DNA of 64,000 nt. Source: Blasia pusilla (lineage: Eukaryota; Marchantiophyta; Marchantiopsida; Blasiales). The position numbers and the translations under genes are program-made. The stretch covers positions 3,100,001-3,164,000 of the forward strand of contig CM114274.1 of assembly GCA_050084515.1 (NCBI GenBank), read 5' to 3'. How positions within the stretch are numbered: position 1 is the first letter of the stretch; each line of letters starts with the position of its first letter. Below the pieces are notes generated by a model. The model saw nothing but the letters and a program-made list of their open reading frames with translations, did no database searches and was not told where the DNA came from. This document shows, piece by piece, positions 57,317-64,000 of this stretch.

Positions 57317-58652
57317 TGTGGCAACCCTCATAACCAAACAACACCAAATAGGCGCCAAGCGGAACATCAGAACTCAAGTGGACTCACGCTGCGATGTTCA
57401 CGCTTTGGAGAGGCGTTTAGAAAGGTCTCTTTGAAAAATCCAAGAGAAAAAATGTGGAATAGAGTTGTGTGTTTCATGCGTTAGTGGTCGTGACCAGGAA
57501 ACCTAAACCAAGTGCGAGCCAAGACTTGAGATGAGTTGAGTCTTGGAAGGTTGGTTGCCAAATAGGTGAGAACCAGTTTTAGAACACGACTAGCGTTTGG
57601 GGAATTCGACAGTGTTTTGGACCCTTAAAATTTATCCTCGAGATGCGTTCAGGAAAAATTGGAAATCTTATCTTAAGATGCTTCCAACGCATCAAGGATC
57701 TCAGCAAACGCATAAGTACACATTGAGATATAAGCCGAAAACTACTGTGAGAGCAATCGGGTTGAGGGCCAATTGGAGAGGCCCTGGTGTCTTTCCCTAA
57801 ATGTAGGGAACCTGGGAGATCCCCAGAAATACCAAAGGGAGGAGTCTCTCCAAGATGGCTTGGAACACGAATCCCCACTTTGAGCACCAAACGGCGCCTC
57901 AGAGGCACGGGATGGAACGGGAGTTTGGCGTTGGAACTCGAAACCCAAACGTGATCAAAGGGAGTGGACTTTGTATGCCACACTTGGATTCCAACCCGAG
58001 ATTCACTTTGTGCGAGTCCCGGTAAGGGACTCATTGGATGTCCATCGGACAGTTGGAACCGCCAGGCGCGAAACGCCATTTGAGGTTCCTGAACCGACCA
58101 TAAAGTCTGTCCCAAGTCTTTTAAGACTTGCCCTTGTTGTAAACCGCGAAACTAGGAAGGTTGAGCTTGATGAGGGACAAAGACGAGACTCAGAAAGCTA
58201 ATCCGCTGATTGATCCAAGACCCGACTAACCAGAGTGCGTGTTTGGATGTTGATTAACGTTCAGAGCGTGACCTACTGAACGCACGCTTCCACGACAACA
58301 AGCTTAACTTTCAAGGAGAGTAGGCCCAAGGTAGTTAGGGACTCATTGGAGGTTCATTGGACAGTTGGGACCGCTAGGATTGAAATGTCGTTTGAGGTTC
58401 TTGGATTAACTAGACGGTCTCTTCCAAGCTGGTCTTTAGAGACTTGCCTGTGTTGTAGAGCAAGAAACTAGGAACGTTGAGCTTGATGAGAGGCAAAGTT
58501 GAGAGATCAATGAGATGGAACGATGATTGACCCAGATCTTATTAATGTGAGTGCGTATTTGGGTGCATATCAACTATGAGAGCATGTCTTACAGATTAGG
58601 GTCTTTCCCAACACTAAAGATTTACGTTCAAGGAGAGTAGGTGCAAGACATG
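57317..58652 (+). repeat. LTR of the same gypsy family (LTR B) with internal tandem duplication
   Basis: It begins TGTGGCAACCCTCATAACC and ends GACATG before a primer-binding site (the terminal CA has mutated). It aligns with LTR A but is about 340 bases longer. The part from 58026 to about 58334 is repeated, diverged, at about 58335-58652; both units start near GGGACTCATTGGA and end near AAGGAGAGTAGG. Confidence 0.8.
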
Positions 58653-58664
58653 TGGTATCAAAGC
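58653..58664 (+). other. Second primer-binding site
   Basis: TGGTATCAAAGC is identical to the site after LTR A and is followed by a second gag copy. LTR B therefore acts as the 3' LTR of one element and the 5' LTR of the next. Confidence 0.65.
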
Positions 58665-58798
58665 TTGGTGAGCGTGAACTTGGGATCATGGGAGATCAAG
58701 ACGTTCAAGAAGAACTCAAGGTAGCAAGGAGATCTTGATGCTCAAGGAGGAATGCAAGAGACAAGCCAGAGATTTGAGAAGGCGAGAACTCAATAATG

Positions 58799-60890
58799 AT
58801 GACCAAGGGTGAAGAACCGAGGAAGCCGCGGGTCAAGCAAAAGAAAAGCCCAGAGACAAACCAATGACTGACCGCAAGCCAGAGGTAGCAACTCCCAAAG
58901 CGTCGATCCCTAGACATGAGGATGTCCAAGATGCAAATCTTTCCGCATGGCCTTTGGTTCCAAATTCAAGTGACCTGGTTCATAAAGCTGAGAAGAGATT
59001 GCAAAAATTAATTTTGTCTGGTTTTCGCTTTCTCATGCGCCTTCCCCCCCCCCTTTGGAAAAAGGACACTTTACACAAGGGAGGTGGGCAAAGCCCACAA
59101 AAATCTTAGTTATGTTGCAAGTTTTGTTCGTGAAGCAAAAAAAGTGAGGAGCGAGAGAGAGGAAAAGCCTAAAAGTTGTCAATTGCGCGCATCTAGCAAG
59201 TCACTAGGTATATACCTCTCCACAAGCTACGTTGATGAATCATTATAGATTCTTCATATGCGTCATGAGCTTTTCCGGACTTCTTTTTTTGGGCTCGAGC
59301 AGAACATTTTTTTAAAACATGCAAAAAGAAAAGAAAATATTGGGGAATATCTTCTTTTTTTTGCTCTGCGCAGGCTCGAAAATATCGGCCTTATAAAGCC
59401 CAAGAAGTGTTCTTCCGACCCATTGGGTCCAAAGGGCCGGCCAAAGGAAACTTATTTGGCTTTATAGGATCCGAAGGAGACTTCTTTGGCTTTATGAAAG
59501 AAGCGCCAAAGGCCAAAATGGCCTTACCGCGCACGATACCCGAACATCCCCTCCGGACACTTTGTGCCTATAGGTCTGAAGGTGTGTAAACACTTTCAGC
59601 GGAAAAAGTGTCAAAAAAATATTGTACTAACGTGGCTTCTTTGAACCTCTCCAACAACGCAAAGGCTATATATATATTCTCGTTCTGCTCTACACGCCAT
59701 TTTTCGGAGTTATCTATTTATTGATAGATAACCTATTAAAGGCCATGTTTTTTGATGTTTTCCTGTGACGCCGAATGTGGAAAACTCATCACTTCCTCGT
59801 GAGAGCGTTGAGACCATAGCATGTTCGAGGATATAGCTAAAGCCAAGAGAAAAGGCCAGTTGCACGGATACAATTTTTTAGTTTTATTAACGTAGCTAAA
59901 TCTAAAGTATTAAAAAAAATAACCCCTACAATTAGTTTTTAATTCCAATCCAATCTGTTAAAAGTGAGCTTATGGAAAAGACTAAGAAAGCCTCCCAACA
60001 AAGCCAATTTTTTTTCACTAATGTGATAAATAGTTGCGGAATCCGGCTTGAAAAATCTACTAATCGAAAAAAAAAAATACACATATGTTTTTTTGTTTGT
60101 TGAAGCCGTACTGATAACTTAAAGATTTTCTTTTTATTCTCAAGAATGTTTGTTCTTCAAACCCTACCTTGATTTAGTAAGGTCGGTCTAGTTGGTTTCG
60201 ATCGCCGCATACACTTTATTTTGCCATTTTAAAGCCTATTGCTGAGGGAATTGTTCCGCGTTAAGATAATCTTGTTTTCATGTATAATCATATATTAAGA
60301 AAAATAATTTGAATAATTTTACATAAGAATGAAGGGCCATTGGTGCATTAGAAAATGGTTCATCACTTTGGCCTTTGCATTTTTCTTTTTTGGACGATGT
60401 CTAGATGAAGTTGATGATTGAGCAGATCACCAAACAAAGTAAGCGAATGGTTGAGCTTTAGTCGGACAAAGCTTCTAGTTCCGGCAAGAAGCTTTGAAAA
60501 AAACTTTTTAGAGGCCATTCACAGGAATGGGGCAGTCTTGGAAAGTGAATGATCGTGACAGAGCTGGAAGTTTACTTCAGGTCGCAAAGGGCATAAGAGC
60601 AGGTTAAGGTGACCGTAGCGGTCACGTTCCTAGAGGATCACACACTTTAGTGGTGAATGTCTGATTGCAAAGAACATCTAGGCCGTGGAAAAAATCTAAG
60701 TTGGGAAGAGTTAAAGGTATTGATTGGCGACAGATTCACTCCGGAGTACCACGAGTTTTGTGATGGTGTGGAGTTTGTATCATTACGGTCAAGTGGGTTC
60801 CTTACCGCTTTTGTGCAAAAGTTCAGTGTGAGAATGAACTCGACCCAAAGATGGATGAGTTTGCAAAGAAGGTGATATTCTTAAGTGGAC
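58799..60890 (+). pseudogene. Second gypsy gag copy, interrupted by about 1.4 kb
   Basis: The 5' part (58799-58983: MTKGEEPRKPRVK, SIPRHEDVQDANLS) and the 3' part (about 60391-60890: MIEQ, LSWEELKVLIGDRFTPEYHE) together match the gag at 50660-51244. The 5' part has a frame shift near 58860. The 3' part has several stops. The TAG-ATG pair found in the first gag is present here too, just after the interruption. It cannot make capsid. Confidence 0.7.
58984..60390. mobile_element. Unidentified insertion in the second gag copy
   Basis: About 1.4 kb here is absent from the corresponding place in the other gag copy. It is AT-rich, with a C-run at about 59045, a small + frame at 59258-59589 and a TATATATATA stretch near 59670. 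TGGTTCAT occurs at the left edge (58976-58983) and again near the right edge (about 60356), a possible target-site duplication. No transposase is recognised. Confidence 0.45.
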
Positions 60891-60978
60891 TAAACTTGAG
60901 CACAGATAAAGGCCCACTTTTGGATGCCGGAGCTACCAAAGACCTGCGTGGATCTAGCCCAAGGTAAGTAAGAGTATG

Positions 60979-61015
60979 ACTGTGTTCTAGAGACAATCAT
61001 ACTCTAGAACACAGT
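60979..61015. repeat. Perfect inverted repeat, 14-base arms
   Basis: The arm ACTGTGTTCTAGAG at 60979-60992 is the exact reverse complement of 61002-61015, with a 9-base loop. It lies within the rearranged gypsy protease region. Confidence 0.85.
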
Positions 61016-61153
61016 GAACGACGGGAGATCTAGAGACATCTCTCCGAGTCACCAAGAGGATGTGTTTGGTTACCTAGGATCCAAATTTGGTTTGGCATGC
61101 TTTTGGGACGCCAATATCAAAAGTTCCACGCAAGTCTTTGGTAGCTCTGGATC

Positions 61154-61200
61154 TTGGATCCTAGGTAAACTAAACTGAATTTGGTTTACCTAGGATCCAA
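61154..61200. repeat. Perfect inverted repeat, 17-base arms, with a third copy nearby
   Basis: The arm TTGGATCCTAGGTAAAC at 61154-61170 is the exact reverse complement of 61184-61200, with a 13-base loop. A third, nearly identical copy in the orientation of the second arm lies at about 61067-61084. Confidence 0.85.
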
Positions 61201-61724
61201 GATTGCTAATGGCAATGTGATGTTGCTCGTTGATACATGTGCTTTGCACTCCTTCTTGAAGCTAAATCTTGGGGTTGCTGACCACTAAGGCTGACATACC
61301 CATTAGGGTGGGTTCTGTGGGAGACAAGTCCCACTAGACCTCAAAGTTGGTTTAAGGGTTGATTGTGGGATGCAAAGTATTCAAGTTGAAAGAGAACTTC
61401 ACGGTGTGTGACATGGATTGAATCGATGGAGTCTTGGGGAACACGTTCTTGGATGCGTGTGAGGTGGAACTGAGGCAAAGACCTTTGAGGTTGAGCGTCG
61501 TTGTAAAAGGCAAACGGTTGCACATCAAAGTGGTTCATGAGGTTCCTATAAACACGGAGTCGGTGAACGCCATTACTAAGATGAATTTGACCGAGTTAGA
61601 GGATGGGTTTCTTTGCTCGATGACACAAGTAGAGGATGATGCAAGTGTGAGACGTAGAGATGAAAACTCAGCTTCAACGCCGAATTTGTTATCCAAGTCA
61701 CGATCTTTGTCTCCTTATCTATAA

Positions 61725-64000
61725 AGTGTACATTAATCTAATACTAAAATATAGAAACTCATTCTTTTCCTAATCTCTCATGAGATATTGATTAATACTT
61801 GGCCCATAATTACCAAAAACAATGAAATGGGTGTAGTAATGAAATTTTTGATTCCATTTTCGTCTTTATTGCTACGTTTGCATCATCCCATCTAGACAAA
61901 AAGCACAACCTATTATATATAGGGGTTCTAAATTTTATTTTTTTCGTTCGTTGATTGGAGCTAATTCATTTGAGATATTTGTCACTTGGATGTTATCCTC
62001 AAGAAAAAATGATGTACATATAATAAATATGCAAGATCTTTCTACAACTCCATGAATAGTTGTCTTTGTTCCCCTCATTCGACTATCATTATCGCGTGAC
62101 CGTCCTTATATCTTGTAAAATTAAAAGTCAATAGGCATAACACACTAACAGTTAGTGTTAGCGTCACCTATCATAAGCCTTTAAAAAAAAAACACCTCTT
62201 TCACGCGCCACTTCTAGAAGCATCAATAGGTAAACTTGAACTATTAAGTTAAACATCATTTTAAGATTGAAGATAGTCATCTGCTTGCCAATCTTACTTT
62301 TGTGTAAGTCCAACACCTTTTGAAATATTACCTAAGAGAATTGGTGTTATATTTTACCACCCCATCCTCCATCAACTTAAGGCAAGAATTATCATTTCCC
62401 TAGTAAAAACATAACTCGATTCTTTATTTTATGTGCATCTTTTTATGTTACATCTTAGTTTGCCGACAAGTAGAGTTCTATCGCGTCGGGGATATAGAGG
62501 ATGAGCATGTTTTTTGGTTGTAACTTTGTCATGGGATGTCAGATGAGGTTGAAAAATAATATTTCCCGTTGAGAATGTTGTTTCTGGGGATTTTTATATT
62601 TTGTGCTTTATCATATAGATGACATGTTAACTGCGTCAAGGCTCATATAGTAACCTATGCACAAAAGTTACCATTGTAGAGCTCTTTTTGGGGGAAAAAC
62701 CTTTTGGCTCTTCTCAAGGCTACGGGAAAGGGAGAGATGGATTTTCTGAATCAATTATTCTCATGTTGAGCACTTGGAGCACCCCTCTTGTTTTGTGTGT
62801 GGTATGAACTATGGTGCTAGCATTTGAATTACCTCATAGTAGAGGGTAGATGTGGGTCAGATAATCAACGCTTGTCGTGGAACACCCTCAACTCCGTAAT
62901 GGCAGCAATGGCAACCAAGGGTGGACGGCGGCGGCGGCGGCGGTGGCCGAAGGTGGACGGTGGACCTTTGAGGGTGATGATTGACCATCGACGGCGACAG
63001 CCGCGGCTGGCATGGCGGCTGGTTTAAGGTTTGAACAATTTAACCCTACAAATCTCCTAGCGATGGCAATTTTTCAAGATTGACCATAACGTTTTGCTTG
63101 CAACTCCAAATTGCGCATTGTCTATTGCACAGCGTGCATAGCTTCACGATCTACAAGGGCGTCAAAAAATATTTAAAATCACATATTTTTGTAAAAATTG
63201 ACAAGGATTGCTGTTAAGCCCAATGTCTCTTTCTCCTACACAAAATTTGGCAACGCTTCCGCGTTGTTTTCTCCAAACGAAAATAGAAAACCTGTGAGAA
63301 CACAAATCAGCAAGCTACATGGTTCTCTCGAGAGCACGAGCATGGAGCAATCCACCCCCATACTCAATTCCTATCAAAAATTGGGCAGCGCTTCCACGTG
63401 CCACTCTCCCGTACGAAAAATCAGCAAAGCGAAATAGCAAACTCGCACGGCTCTTGCTCCGATGAGCACTCCCATGAGCGATGAAGTAGGGAACATGGTC
63501 CCCCAACCTGCAACAAACATTGAGCAACTAGCGAGCTCCCCCATGAAGCTCTCTCACTCACTAATTCTCTTGTTGTAAAATAAGATCCAATTTCTTTCAT
63601 AACACCAGAGTTCTCACATGTGTACACTCTCACATATCTCTCTCAATTTCAAACCAAACCCACTCTCCTAATGAGAGGCTTGGGTTACAGTGACAAGACA
63701 AGTAAGACCATGGCTCCGTCGCCTCGTGCTAAGAGATTCAACAAAGAGAGAATGAGTTCTCGACCTCTCTCTCCTTAAGGTATACCCCTCCCCTCTCCCA
63801 AGCTCTCTCCATGGTAACATATGCTCCCAAGTCACCTCCTTGGCTCTTGACCTGATGTAGGAGGTCAAGGGTCACTTACCAAAAATAAAAAGTCGATCAT
63901 ATACTCAAAGTGGTACTTACCTAAAATAGTAAGCTGTTCAATATGGCTCCAAATGAGCCAAAACGAAGGGGAAACATGGGCTCTCACATTTTGCGGGGGC
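61725..64000. other. Right-end intergenic DNA
   Basis: No gene is recognised. A GGC trinucleotide run lies at about 62927-62942 within a GC-rich island (62900-63030). The frames 62824-63027 and 63198-63437 are short and without motifs; the former is low-complexity Arg-rich. Confidence 0.55.
62924..62943 (+). repeat. GGC trinucleotide microsatellite
   Basis: Five to six GGC/CGG units lie in tandem within a short GC-rich island. No coding role is supported. Confidence 0.75.

Larger units (their letters stand above)
60897..61724 (+). pseudogene. Gypsy protease region, rearranged by inverted repeats
   Basis: Pieces of a retroviral-type aspartic protease are visible. LLVDTCALHSFLKLNLG at about 61220-61270 has Cys in place of the catalytic-loop glycine of DTGA. 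GNTFLDACEVELRQRP at 61434-61480 matches the later conserved block. The stretch 60918-61200 between gag and protease is disturbed by inverted repeats. The frame ends at 61724 and no reverse transcriptase follows. Confidence 0.6.

Noticed and set aside
49515-61730. Reading the whole gypsy region as one full-length element
   Set aside because: LTR fragments, two primer sites and duplicated pol blocks show several rearranged copies. No reverse transcriptase is present.

Overview
This window looks like nuclear DNA of a land plant. The evidence is a chloroplast-type KEA3 K+/H+ antiporter, a class XI myosin, a nepenthesin-type aspartic protease, a plant-type CCCH/KH RNA-binding protein, many GT-AG introns (mostly about 60-450 bases), and decayed Ty3/gypsy chromoviruses with TGGTATC primer-binding sites. 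I cannot name the species. The compact introns and gene-dense left half would suit a non-seed plant, but that is inference. No rRNA, tRNA, CRISPR or bacterial-style operon was seen.

Layout. Bases 1-1837 are intergenic. A 19-exon KEA3-like gene runs on + from 2580 to 11131. It converges on a damaged, GC-rich aspartic protease on - (11783-13775). A RING-CH zinc-finger membrane protein lies divergently on + (about 14463-15713). A CCCH-KH-CCCH gene on - ends at 17296. After a weakly informative stretch comes a complete 39-exon myosin XI gene on - (35854 down to 21279, 1540 codons). I rebuilt it exon by exon; every junction is GT-AG and in phase. Inside one of its coiled-coil introns sits a 407-codon open frame of unknown origin, preceded by an acceptor whose phase matches the upstream myosin exon. 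This is the most unusual feature of the window.

From about 38.4 kb to the right end the DNA becomes AT-rich and repeat-rich. It holds isolated GC-rich blocks (39090-39840, 43520-44350), perfect hairpins, a copia reverse-transcriptase relic near 47.9 kb, and a jumble of related gypsy chromovirus fragments at 49.5-61.7 kb. The gypsy region has an LTR, gag and an LTR fragment, then two tandem RNase H-integrase-chromodomain blocks, a second LTR with its own internal duplication, another gag interrupted by about 1.4 kb of foreign DNA, and a protease region rearranged by inverted repeats. All gypsy coding parts carry stops or frame shifts.

Functional picture. The genes are housekeeping and unrelated in pathway: thylakoid ion balance (KEA3), organelle transport on actin (myosin XI), RNA binding (CCCH/KH) and membrane ubiquitination (RING-CH). 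The neighbourhood is not an operon or a cluster with one job. Exon coordinates were read by eye from splice sites and protein-family similarity. The first exon of KEA3, the 5' exons of the RING-CH gene and the start of the CCCH/KH gene are the least certain parts.
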